Positions 35,484 through 43,008 of a stretch of DNA of 59,390 nucleotides are shown piece after piece (the stretch's first letter is position 1; every line of letters starts with the position of its first letter). A program made the translations under genes and the position numbers. The notes beneath the pieces are model-generated. The model was not told the DNA's origin. It saw only the letters and a program-made list of their open reading frames with translations, and ran no database searches. Source of the stretch: Pseudomonadota bacterium (GTDB taxonomy: Bacteria > Pseudomonadota > Gammaproteobacteria > Burkholderiales > Burkholderiaceae_C); assembly GCA_029780695.1 (NCBI GenBank), contig JAKOYD010000085.1, positions 1-59,390 on the forward strand, given 5' to 3'.

Positions 35484-36704
35484 TCAGGCCAGCTTGCAGC
35501 CGGCGCCGGAATCGGAGAGCGCCTTGGCGGCCACGCCGATCACCTTGTTCTCGCCCTTTTCCACCCGGCGCAGGTAGAAGTCCTGCACCGGGTTGTGGGC
35601 GCGGCTCATGGTCCAGCGACCGCGCGGGCTGTCGATGACGGCCGACTCCATCGCCTTGTACAGCGCGGGCTTGGCCGACAGGTCGCCGCCCACCGCCTTG
35701 GCGCCCGCCAGCAGCAGCAGGCCGGCGTCGTAGCCCTGCACCGAATACACGTCGGGCTGGGCCTTGAAGGCCTTGGCGTATTCGGTGCGGAAGTGCTTGT
35801 TGCGCGGCGTGTCCAGCGAATCGCTGTAGTGCATGGTGGTCATCACACCGTCGGCGGCGGCGCCCGCGGCATCCAGCACGCCTTCGGTCAGAAAGCCCGA
35901 ACCCCACAGCGGAATCTTGCCCTGCAGGCCGGCGGCGGCGTAGTCCTTCATGAATTTGCCGGCGGCGGCGCCCGCGAACATGCAGGCCACGGCGTCGGGC
36001 TTCAGGCTGGCAATCTCGGTCAGCAGGGCCTGGAACTCGACGTTGGGGAAGGGCAGCCACAAGTCCTTGACGATGGTGCCGCCGGCCTTGGTGTAGCTGT
36101 CCTTGAAGCCTTCGAAGGCTTCTTCGCCGGCGGCGTATTTCCAGCTCAGCCACACGGCCTTCTTCAAGCCCTTGTCCATCATCGGCTTGCCCAGCGCCAG
36201 CGTGGGCTGGCTGTTGCTGAAGCTGGTGCGGAACACGTTGGGCGCGCACAGCGCGCGCGTGGCGGCGTGCACGCCGGCGTTGGGGATGAGCGACAGCACG
36301 CCGGTTTCGCGCGCCACCTTCTGGATGCCCATCTGCACGCCCGAGTGCACTGTGCCGACGATGACGTCGACCTTGTCGCGCTGGGCCAGCTTCTGCGCGT
36401 TCTCGACGCCCTTGGACGGCTCGGATTCGTCGTCCACCTTGAACCACTGCACCTCGCGCCCGGCCAGCTTGCCGCCCTGCTCGGCCAGCGCCATGCGAAA
36501 GCCGTTCTCGATGGCGATGCCGATCTGCGCGAAGGTGCCCGTGTACGGCAGCATGAAGCCGACGCGCACCGGCGCGCCCTGCGCGCGCGCCAGACGCGGC
36601 ACGCCGACTGCGGCCGCGCCGCCCAGCAACAGGCCGCTGCCTGCGAGCAGGCGGCGGCGCGACAGCGCCATCGACACAGGGGGTTGCGATGCACGCACGG
36701 TCAT
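35484..36704 (-). CDS. branched-chain amino acid-type ABC substrate-binding protein
   Basis: A 406-residue periplasmic binding protein (LivK-like, peripla_BP_6 fold). The N-terminus SRRRLLAGSGLLLGGAAAVG is a Tat-type signal with cleavage after ARAQ-like residues. The mature part begins VRVGFMLPYTGTFAQIGIAIENGF, typical of amino-acid/amide or aromatic-compound receptors. No permease or ATPase genes are next to it; it precedes nothing on its strand here, so it may serve a transporter encoded elsewhere. The acyl-CoA ligase gene lies upstream (106-bp gap). Confidence 0.9.
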   Translation of the reverse strand: MTVRASQPPVSMALSRRRLLAGSGLLLGGAAAVGVPRLARAQGAPVRVGFMLPYTGTFAQIGIAIENGFRMALAEQGGKLAGREVQWFKVDDESEPSKGVENAQKLAQRDKVDVIVGTVHSGVQMGIQKVARETGVLSLIPNAGVHAATRALCAPNVFRTSFSNSQPTLALGKPMMDKGLKKAVWLSWKYAAGEEAFEGFKDSYTKAGGTIVKDLWLPFPNVEFQALLTEIASLKPDAVACMFAGAAAGKFMKDYAAAGLQGKIPLWGSGFLTEGVLDAAGAAADGVMTTMHYSDSLDTPRNKHFRTEYAKAFKAQPDVYSVQGYDAGLLLLAGAKAVGGDLSAKPALYKAMESAVIDSPRGRWTMSRAHNPVQDFYLRRVEKGENKVIGVAAKALSDSGAGCKLA

Positions 36705-36810
36705 GACCAGACTCCTGAAAAATAACGGGGCAGACAAACGCCCAATCGTGCCGTCCCAACGGGCGCTTGCCCAGTGGGGTTGACGAGCTAGGGGTTAGCC
36801 CGAAGGTGGT

Positions 36811-38394
36811 TCAGATCCCTTTGCGGCCTTGCCAAAACGGCGCTTTCAGAACGTTCTTCTGGATCTTGCCGATCGGCGTCTTGGGAAAGCCGTCGACGAA
36901 CTTCACCAGGCGCGGGCGCTTCAGGCGCGCCAGCCGGGCTTCGCATTGCGCCACGACGTCGGCCTCGGTCAGCGTGGCGCCGGGCTTGAGCTGGATGTAG
37001 GCCGCCGGCACTTCGCCGAACTTGTCGTCGGGGATGCCGAACACCGCCACTTCGGCCACCGCGTCCAGGCCGTAGATGGCGTCTTCGATCTCCTTGGGGT
37101 AGACGTTCTCGCCGCCCGAAATCAGCATGTCCTTGGCGCGGTCGACCAGCGTGATGCAGCCGTCGGCGTCAATCGTCGCCACGTCGCCCGACAGGCCCCA
37201 GCCGCCGCCCGCCTGGAAGAAGGCCGCCGTCTGCTCGGGCTCGTTGTAGTAGCCGATCATCACGTTGTCGCCGCGCGTGGCGACTTCGCCGATTTCGCCC
37301 ACGCCCACTGGCGTGCCGTCGGGCCGCAGCACGGCCAGGTCGACGTTGAACGGCTGGCGCCCCACGCTGCCCAGCTTGGCCGGCAGCAGGTGGTGCGGCA
37401 GCGCGGCGATCACGCCCATCTCGCTCTGGCCGTAGATCTGCGTCAGCTGCAGTTGCGGCAGCTTAGCCATCAACTCCAATTGCACCCAGTCCGGCATGGG
37501 CGCGCCGGCAAACGACAGCTTGCGCCACCGGTGCAGGCGCTCGGCGTCGAACGCCGGGTGCGTCACCAGCGTGTTGGCCTGCGTGGGCACCATGAAGGCG
37601 GCGGTGATGCCTTCGGCCTCGCAGGCGTCGATGAAGCCGGTGGGCGACCAGGGCGTGACGAACACGCTGGTGGCGCCGATCAGCACCGCCGGCTGAAACA
37701 TGATGTTGAGCGCCGCCACGTGGAACAGCGGTGTGACGATGGCGACCACGTCCTCGGGCACCAATCGTTCTTCGACCACCACGGTGTGCGCCGTGACGTC
37801 GCGCGCGCGGTGGCTGACCAGCACGCCCTTGGGCCGGCCGGTGGTGCCGCCGGTGTAGGTCATGCAGAACGGGTCGCGCTCATTCAGCGCCAGGTCGGGC
37901 GGCGTGGTCGGCTGGCCGGCGATGAATGCTTCAAAATCAATAGCTATGTCCGCTGTATCAGCCAGCGCCGGCGCCGCATCAGGCACCGAACCGATGACCA
38001 CCACATGGCGCAGCCGCGGGCAGTGCGCGCGCACGTGCGGCAGCCGGTCGGCAAAGGCGGCGTCGATGATCAGCGCCTCGCTGTCGCTCTTGTTCAGCAC
38101 CCAGGCCAGCTCGTCCGCCGCGTACAGGATGGACACGTTGTTGAGCACCAGCCCCGTGCGCGCCACGCCGAAGAACACGACCCCGTATTCGGGCAGGTTG
38201 CGCGACAGCATCGACACCTTGGCGCCTTGCGGCAGCCCCAGCGCCAGCAGCGCGTGCGCCAGCTGGTTGGCGCGCGCGTCCAGCGCGCGGTAGGGGACGA
38301 CGCGGCGCGATGCCGCGTCGGCGCCGCGGAACACGATGGCGGGTTTGTCAGGAAAGCGCGCGGCAGAGCGGCGCAGCATGTCTCCGGTCAGCAT
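36811..38394 (-). CDS. AMP-binding acyl-CoA synthetase
   Basis: A 527-residue adenylate-forming ligase. The AMP-binding P-loop is TYTGGTTGRPKG, the adenine-binding core IYGQSEMG, the hinge DRAKDMLISGGENVYPKEIE and the C-terminal catalytic lysine in PKTPIGKIQKN. It activates a carboxylic acid (medium/long-chain fatty or aromatic) to an acyl-CoA. Residues about 142-156 (PALADTADIAIDFEA) are encoded by an in-frame family A repeat remnant. It lies upstream of the binding-protein gene on the same strand, so the two may handle one substrate. Confidence 0.9.
   Translation of the reverse strand: MLTGDMLRRSAARFPDKPAIVFRGADAASRRVVPYRALDARANQLAHALLALGLPQGAKVSMLSRNLPEYGVVFFGVARTGLVLNNVSILYAADELAWVLNKSDSEALIIDAAFADRLPHVRAHCPRLRHVVVIGSVPDAAPALADTADIAIDFEAFIAGQPTTPPDLALNERDPFCMTYTGGTTGRPKGVLVSHRARDVTAHTVVVEERLVPEDVVAIVTPLFHVAALNIMFQPAVLIGATSVFVTPWSPTGFIDACEAEGITAAFMVPTQANTLVTHPAFDAERLHRWRKLSFAGAPMPDWVQLELMAKLPQLQLTQIYGQSEMGVIAALPHHLLPAKLGSVGRQPFNVDLAVLRPDGTPVGVGEIGEVATRGDNVMIGYYNEPEQTAAFFQAGGGWGLSGDVATIDADGCITLVDRAKDMLISGGENVYPKEIEDAIYGLDAVAEVAVFGIPDDKFGEVPAAYIQLKPGATLTEADVVAQCEARLARLKRPRLVKFVDGFPKTPIGKIQKNVLKAPFWQGRKGI
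37930..37969. repeat. family A repeat inside the acyl-CoA ligase gene
   Basis: TCAAAATCAATAGCTATGTC, CGCTGTATCAGCCAGCGCC lies in a poorly conserved surface loop of the ligase and keeps the frame open. The match is shorter than for the intergenic copies. Confidence 0.55.
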
Positions 38395-38592
38395 GGGCGG
38401 CCACAGGACTCGAACAGGCGCCCATCATCCCAGCCCTGCGCGCGCGCCGCCATCCGGGCAAACGCCGTGTGCGCCCTGCCGCACGGCAGATGCGGCTTTG
38501 CGCCACGAGCGCTGTCGGCGCTGTCCGGCACGCCCGGCGGCGAGTGGCGGCGACGATCAAGCTTCTGTCCAACCCCCCACACAAGGAACCCC

Positions 38593-39114
38593 ATGGCCGA
38601 CATGGATAACCAACCCCGCCAAGACCTGGGCGGCGCCGCCGCCGGCAAGAAGATCAAGGACATCGCGGGCGACGCGCGCACCTGCATGTTCTCCACCGAC
38701 GTGACGCAGTTTCCGGGCGACACGCGCCCGATGGCGATTCAGGAAGTCGATGATGACGGCACGATCTGGTTCATCAGCTCCAGCGAGAGCGAGAAGAACC
38801 GCGACATCGCCAAAGACCCGTGCGTCATCCTCAGCTTCCAGAACGACGACAAGTCGAGCTACCTGAGCCTGTCGGGCCAGGCCAGCATCCACACCGACAA
38901 GGCCACCATCGACAAGTACTGGACGGCCTTCGCCAAGGCGTGGTTCGACGGCAAGGACGACCCGCGCGTGACCATCATCAGCGTCAAGCCCGAGCGCGGC
39001 CACTACTGGGAAACCAAGTCCGGAAAGGTCATCGCCATGGCCAAGATGACGCTCAGCGCCATCAGCGGCAGCAAGATGGACGATGGGGGCGTGGATGGGG
39101 AGCTGACGCTGTAA
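38593..39114 (+). CDS. pyridoxamine 5'-phosphate oxidase-like protein (general stress 26 type)
   Basis: A 173-residue split-barrel flavin-binding protein. The family pattern runs from ARTCMFSTDV through RPMAIQEVDDDGTIWFISSSESEKNRDI to YWETKSGKVIAMAKM. Relatives bind FMN/FAD and reduce unknown stress-related substrates. The start MADMDNQPRQ at 38593 follows AAGGAAC. It diverges from the acyl-CoA ligase (198-bp gap with no further gene) and is followed by an alpha/beta hydrolase. Confidence 0.85.
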   Translation: MADMDNQPRQDLGGAAAGKKIKDIAGDARTCMFSTDVTQFPGDTRPMAIQEVDDDGTIWFISSSESEKNRDIAKDPCVILSFQNDDKSSYLSLSGQASIHTDKATIDKYWTAFAKAWFDGKDDPRVTIISVKPERGHYWETKSGKVIAMAKMTLSAISGSKMDDGGVDGELTL

Positions 39115-39203
39115 ATCAGGCCCGGGCGGCGGCGCGGGCTCGCCGGTGTCGACTTCGTATGATGGCTGGATAAAGCCACCACCGTCGAACAGAAGGAGAC
39201 ACC

Positions 39204-39968
39204 ATGCCCAACACCCACCTCGTCATCGGCCAAGGCCCGCACAAGGTTATCGCGCTGCACGGCTGGTTCGGCCACGCGCGGGGCTGGGGGCCGTTCGCGC
39301 AGCACCTGAACGGCCAGGACTTCAGCTACGCCTTCATGGACCAGCGCGGCTACGGCGGCATGAAGGGTTCGGGCGGACCGTACACCATGGCGCAGATCGC
39401 GCAGGACGCGCTGGCGCTGGCCGATTCGCTGGGCTGGAACCGCTTTTCGCTCATCGGCCATTCGATGGGCGGCATGGCCATCCAGCAGGTGCTGGCCGAC
39501 GCGCCGGATCGCGTGCGCGCGCTGGTCGGCATCACCCCCGTGCCCGCTGGCGGCGTGCCGTTCGACGAGCAGGGCTGGGCCTTTTTCAGCAGCGCGGCTA
39601 AGGACCCCGGCGCGCGCCGCGGCATCCTGGACATCACCACCGGCAACCGCCTCAGCGGCACCTGGCTGGATGCCATGGTGCAAAGCACGCTGGCCCATTC
39701 CGACGAGGCCGCCGTGGCGGATTACCTCGTCGCCTGGGCTAAGACCGACATCCTGAGCCGCGTGCAGGGCCAGCCGCTGCCCGTGCTGGTGCTGCCGGGC
39801 GAACACGACCCGGCGCTCGGCGAGGCCACCTGCCGCGCCACCTGGATGGCGCACTACCCGAACGCCCAGTTGGACGTGCTGCGCAACGCCGGCCACTACC
39901 CGATGGACGAAACGCCCATCTGGCTGGCGACCGTGATCGAGAAGTTCCTGGCCGGCGTACCGAGCTGA
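39204..39968 (+). CDS. alpha/beta hydrolase
   Basis: A 254-residue alpha/beta-hydrolase. The nucleophile elbow GHSMGG has the catalytic Ser, the acid is probably the Asp in LPGEHDPAL and the base the His in NAGHYPMDE. The oxyanion segment HGWFGHARGW is near the N-terminus. Ribosome site AAGGAGA. Substrate unknown; esterase or C-C hydrolase activity are both possible. It may be co-transcribed with the upstream PPOX-type gene (89-bp gap). Confidence 0.87.
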   Translation: MPNTHLVIGQGPHKVIALHGWFGHARGWGPFAQHLNGQDFSYAFMDQRGYGGMKGSGGPYTMAQIAQDALALADSLGWNRFSLIGHSMGGMAIQQVLADAPDRVRALVGITPVPAGGVPFDEQGWAFFSSAAKDPGARRGILDITTGNRLSGTWLDAMVQSTLAHSDEAAVADYLVAWAKTDILSRVQGQPLPVLVLPGEHDPALGEATCRATWMAHYPNAQLDVLRNAGHYPMDETPIWLATVIEKFLAGVPS

Positions 39969-39980
39969 ACGCCTGCCCGG

Positions 39981-40496
39981 TCAGCCCGCCAGCGCCGCGT
40001 GCGCGGCCAGCGTCTGCGCCACCGCGCGCGCCGCTTCCGCACCCTTGGCCACAAAGTGCTGCGTGAAGAAGTCGCGGTGCGTGGCGTGTTCGTGAAAGTC
40101 CTTCGGCGTCAGCACCACCGAGAACACGGGCACGCCGGTGTCGAGTTGCACGCGCATCAGGCCGTCGATGACGGCGTGGGCGACGAAGTCGTGGCGGTAG
40201 ATGCCGCCATCGACCACCAGCGCGCAGGCCACGATGGCGTCGTGCTGGCCGCGCCGCGCCAGGGTTTGCGCGAGCAGCGGAATCTCGAACGCGCCGGGCA
40301 GTTCATGCACGTCGATGGCGGGCGGATCGCCCGGCCACAGGCGCGTGCATTCGGCCGCGAAGCCGGCCTGCGCCTGCTGCACGATGTCGGCATGCCAGCC
40401 GGCGCGCACGAACGCAATCCTTGAAGGATTTTGGCCGTCAGCGCTTGCTGGGAAAGCGTTAGTAGCTATGGAAAGTGTAGTATTCGACTGATTCAT
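39981..40496 (-). CDS. ribH2: 6,7-dimethyl-8-ribityllumazine synthase, type II (RibH2-like)
   Basis: A 171-residue lumazine synthase. Segments RIAFVRAGWHADIV, PGAFEIPLLAQTLA, ALVVDGGIYRHDFVAHAVIDG and SVVLTPKDFHEH resemble the decameric type II enzymes (Brucella RibH2). It condenses the ribityl-aminouracil and butanone-phosphate precursors of riboflavin. An FMN riboswitch lies 135 bases upstream on the same strand, and the gene stands alone. Residues about 8-22 are encoded by a family A repeat (40430-40475), forming an N-terminal extension before the conserved NPSRIAF. Start 40496 with a GGAG ribosome site. Confidence 0.93.
   Translation of the reverse strand: MNQSNTTLSIATNAFPASADGQNPSRIAFVRAGWHADIVQQAQAGFAAECTRLWPGDPPAIDVHELPGAFEIPLLAQTLARRGQHDAIVACALVVDGGIYRHDFVAHAVIDGLMRVQLDTGVPVFSVVLTPKDFHEHATHRDFFTQHFVAKGAEAARAVAQTLAAHAALAG
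40430..40475. repeat. family A repeat inside the ribH2 start region
   Basis: GGATTTTGGCCGTCAGCGCT, TGCTGGGAAAGCGTTAGTAGC, TATGG matches the CCAGCGC / AAGCG / AGCTAT order and encodes the N-terminal extension of RibH2. Confidence 0.65.
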
Positions 40497-40630
40497 GGAA
40501 AAAGCTCCGTCGTGGCGTAGTTGCCAAAAATCAGGGCGCACGCGGCACGAACGACGCGGCCACGCGCGGCGCCGGCGCGGCCCTGGGCAGGCCACGCCCA
40601 CGCCGCCACGCGGACTCCTTGCGCACCGCA

Positions 40631-40787
40631 CGCTCTCTTTCATCCGGACTGTGACCGTCGGCCCTGGCATCGCACCAGGTCTGCTGACCTCCGGCCGCCT
40701 GACGGCCGCCGGAGCGCTCGCGGGCTGCTGCCTTCATCGCTGACGACAGATACCGCCGGTGGGGACTTTCACCCCGCCCTGAGAACG
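40631..40787 (-). ncRNA. FMN riboswitch (RFN element)
   Basis: Read on the minus strand the conserved blocks appear in order: AGGGCGGGGTGAAAGTCCC, ACCGGCGGTA, AGCCCGCGAGCG, GGTCAGCAGACCTGGTG, ACGGTCACAGTCCGGATGAA and a closing stem CGTTCTC / GAGAGCG. This is the classic six-helix FMN-binding fold. It controls ribH2, which starts 135 bases downstream. The leader between (40497-40630) is very GC-rich, with a GATTTTTGG run near 40530 that could belong to an expression platform. Confidence 0.96.
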
Positions 40788-40849
40788 CGGCGCCAGCGCG
40801 GTGTGGTGCGCTGTCGCGGTGCCCATCGTAGCGGGGGTGCGAACGGCAC

Positions 40850-40878
40850 AAAAAAACCACCGCGGGGCGGTGGTTTTT
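40850..40878 (-). terminator. Rho-independent terminator
   Basis: Stem CCACCGC / GCGGTGG with loop GGG, flanked by an A-run and a T-run on the two sides, so it can work in both directions. It lies 21 bases after the stop of the small secreted protein gene (minus strand) and just upstream of the riboswitch. Confidence 0.88.
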
Positions 40879-40899
40879 GGGGCCAAGGCGCCGCAGCGA

Positions 40900-41148
40900 T
40901 CACTTGGTGGCGGCGCGGGCGGCGTTGCGCATCTTGGCGGCGTGGCGTTTGGCCTTGCGCTTGTGCTGTTGGGCCTTGGCCTTGTGCACGCTGCTCTTGG
41001 GTTGGGCGGTCACCGCGCCGGCGACGGTCTCGCCCGCCTGCTTGGTGCGTTCGACGGCGGCGCTGCCCGCTTCCTTGACCGTGGTGCCGACTTGGGCATG
41101 GGCGCCAAAAGCCAGGGCGAGGGCGCTGGCGACAAGCAGTTTTTTCAT
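40900..41148 (-). CDS. small basic secreted protein
   Basis: An 82-residue protein with a clear signal peptide (MKKLLVASALALAFGAHAQ), a short middle (VGTTVKEAGSAAVERTKQAG) and a very Lys/Ala/Arg/His-rich tail (KAKAQQHKRKAKRHAAKMR). No family is recognised with confidence; such tails occur in several Burkholderiales periplasmic proteins. The start MKKLL (41148) follows AGGAGATACCCC. A good terminator follows the gene. Confidence 0.72.
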   Translation of the reverse strand: MKKLLVASALALAFGAHAQVGTTVKEAGSAAVERTKQAGETVAGAVTAQPKSSVHKAKAQQHKRKAKRHAAKMRNAARAATK

Positions 41149-41288
41149 GGGGTATCTCCTGGGTGTGGATGAGGTGGACCGCAACATCGCGGCTGGGAAG
41201 GGCATGATGCGCGCCGCATTCGGGCGCCGCGATGGCCCGCACGCGCGTTCTGCCGTAGGACAGCGGCGATGGCGCGGCGCGGGCGGCC

Positions 41289-42098
41289 TCAGCCCTTGAG
41301 CCGAGCGATCAGGCCCAGCGCCGCGGCCGGGTTGCGTGCCTTGGCGGCGGCGATGAAGTAGAGGTAGACATCGCGCGGCTGGGCAGGCGGCGCAGCGTCG
41401 ATCAGCGGCAGGTCGGCCGGCGATTCACCCCGCGCCCAGGCTTGGGCACGCGCGGCCCAGGCGTCGAGTTCGCCGGGCGCGTAGCCGGCTGGCTCGTCGG
41501 CTTGCGCACGCATCAGCCGCGCATACACAAAGTCGGCCGTGACATCGGCAATGTGCGGGTAGTCGGGCGAATCGGTGAACACGGTGGCCACGGTGGCCAC
41601 GCGGTAATCGCGCGCCAGGCGCACGTAGTCGGCGCAGGCAAAGCTGGCGTGGCGCGGCTCCAGCACGTGGCGCAGCGGCAGGCCGTTCAATGTGTCGGGC
41701 AGCAGGGCAAAGAAGTGTTCGACGTCGTCGGCATCGAAGCGGCGGTACGGCGGCAATTGCCACACGATGGGGCCGAGCTTGTCGCCCAGTTCGGCGATGC
41801 CGCTTTCGAGGAAATGCACCACGCTCTCGGCGCCTTCGCTCAAGGTCTTGCGCTGCGTGGCAAAGCGGTGCGCCTTGACGGCGAACTGAAAGCCCTCGGG
41901 CGTTTCGTCGCGCCAGCGCGCATAGGTGGCGGCCTTTTGCGTGGCGTAGAAGGTGGCGTTGATCTCGATGCTGGTGAGCTGCTGGCTGGCAAAGTGCAAT
42001 TCTTGCGCGGCGGGCAGCCCAGCCGGGTAGAACACGCCGCCGCGCCATTCGGCAAAGTTCCAGCCGCCGATGCCGACGCGGATGCGGTGATCGGCCAT
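41289..42098 (-). CDS. DUF72 domain protein (YecE-like)
   Basis: A 269-residue TIM-barrel-like DUF72 protein. It starts RIRVGIGGWNFAEWRGGVFYP, has EINATFYATQKAATYARW and GFQFAVKAHRFATQRK, and the later IVWQLPP and VLEPRHASF segments typical of the family. Function unknown; the fold suggests a nucleic-acid or sugar-phosphate enzyme. A family A repeat lies immediately upstream, between it and the glutathione transferase gene. Confidence 0.88.
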   Translation of the reverse strand: MADHRIRVGIGGWNFAEWRGGVFYPAGLPAAQELHFASQQLTSIEINATFYATQKAATYARWRDETPEGFQFAVKAHRFATQRKTLSEGAESVVHFLESGIAELGDKLGPIVWQLPPYRRFDADDVEHFFALLPDTLNGLPLRHVLEPRHASFACADYVRLARDYRVATVATVFTDSPDYPHIADVTADFVYARLMRAQADEPAGYAPGELDAWAARAQAWARGESPADLPLIDAAPPAQPRDVYLYFIAAAKARNPAAALGLIARLKG

Positions 42099-42100
42099 GG

Positions 42101-42158
42101 TTGCTATTACATCAATAGCTGCACGCGCTGAATGGGAGAGCGCCAGCGGCCGATTTCA
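42101..42158. repeat. palindromic repeat, family A
   Basis: TTGCTATTACATCAATAGCT, GCACGCGCTGAATGGGAGAG, CGCCAGCGGCCGATTTCATT lies between the glutathione transferase stop and the DUF72 start. Same orientation as the copy at 33022. Confidence 0.7.
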
Positions 42159-42165
42159 TTCAGAT

Positions 42166-42870
42166 TCACGCCGCCGGTATCTGCAACCCGCGCTGCACCG
42201 CCGGGCGCGCCACGAAGGCGTCAAGCACGCGCTGCACGTGGGCAAAGCGGTCAAATTGCACCAGTTCGCCGGCGCCGTAAAAGCCGACCAGGTTGCGCAC
42301 CCACGGGAAGATGGCGATGTCGGCGATGCTGTAGTCGTCGCCCGCCATCCAGGCGCGGCCGTTCAGGTGGCCGTCCAGTACGCCGAGCAGGCGCGCGCTC
42401 TCGGCCACGTAGCGGTCGCGCGGGCGCTTGTCTTCGTAGTCCTTGCCGGCAAATTTGTGGAAGAAGCCGAGCTGGCCAAACATCGGCCCGACGCCGCCCA
42501 TCTGGAACATCAGCCACTGCAGCGCGTGGTAGCGCGCGGCCGGATCCTTGGGCAGCAGCTGGCCGGTCTTTTCGGCCAGGTAGATCAGGATGGCGCCCGA
42601 TTCGAACAGCGCCAGCGGCTGGCCGCCCGGGCCGTTCGGGTCCAGGATGGCGGGGATCTTGTTGTTGGGGTTGAGGCTGAGGAATTCGGGCGAGGTCTGG
42701 TCGTTGCTGCCAAAGTCCACGCGGTGCGCCTCGTAGGGCAGGCCGGTTTCCTCCAGCATGATCGACACCTTGACGCCGTTGGGCGTGGGCAGCGAATACA
42801 GCTGCAACCGATCGGGGTGGCGCGCGGGCCACTTGCGGGTGATGGGAAAGGCGTCAAGGGATGCAGGCAT
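42166..42870 (-). CDS. glutathione S-transferase (YfcG/YghU-like)
   Basis: A 234-residue GST. The thioredoxin-like N-domain (LQLYSLPTPNGVKVSIMLEETGL, then NNKIPAILDPNGPGG and LFESGAILIYLAEKTG) is followed by the helical C-domain (ALQWLMFQMGGVGPMFGQLG...YSIADIAIFPWV). The TPNGVKVS start and MGGVGPMFGQ are marks of the disulfide-reductase-type Nu class (YfcG/YghU). Start MPASLDAF at 42870, cytoplasmic. Probably reduces small disulfides with glutathione. Confidence 0.9.
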   Translation of the reverse strand: MPASLDAFPITRKWPARHPDRLQLYSLPTPNGVKVSIMLEETGLPYEAHRVDFGSNDQTSPEFLSLNPNNKIPAILDPNGPGGQPLALFESGAILIYLAEKTGQLLPKDPAARYHALQWLMFQMGGVGPMFGQLGFFHKFAGKDYEDKRPRDRYVAESARLLGVLDGHLNGRAWMAGDDYSIADIAIFPWVRNLVGFYGAGELVQFDRFAHVQRVLDAFVARPAVQRGLQIPAA

Positions 42871-43008
42871 GCGGCCAATATACGCCGCCCCGCACAACCG
42901 CGCAGCGCGTGCGGCCACCGGGCGCGGCGGGTGGCGGCGCGGCCCGCAAGCGCGTACAGTGCCGGCATCCCCGCTTGATTTGATTGCCCGCCCGCCGGGC
43001 CTGCTGCC

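Noticed and set aside
36829..38592. Plus-strand frame continuous with the PPOX-type gene
   Set aside because: It is antisense to the acyl-CoA ligase; the PPOX family similarity begins only at 38593 where a ribosome site is present.
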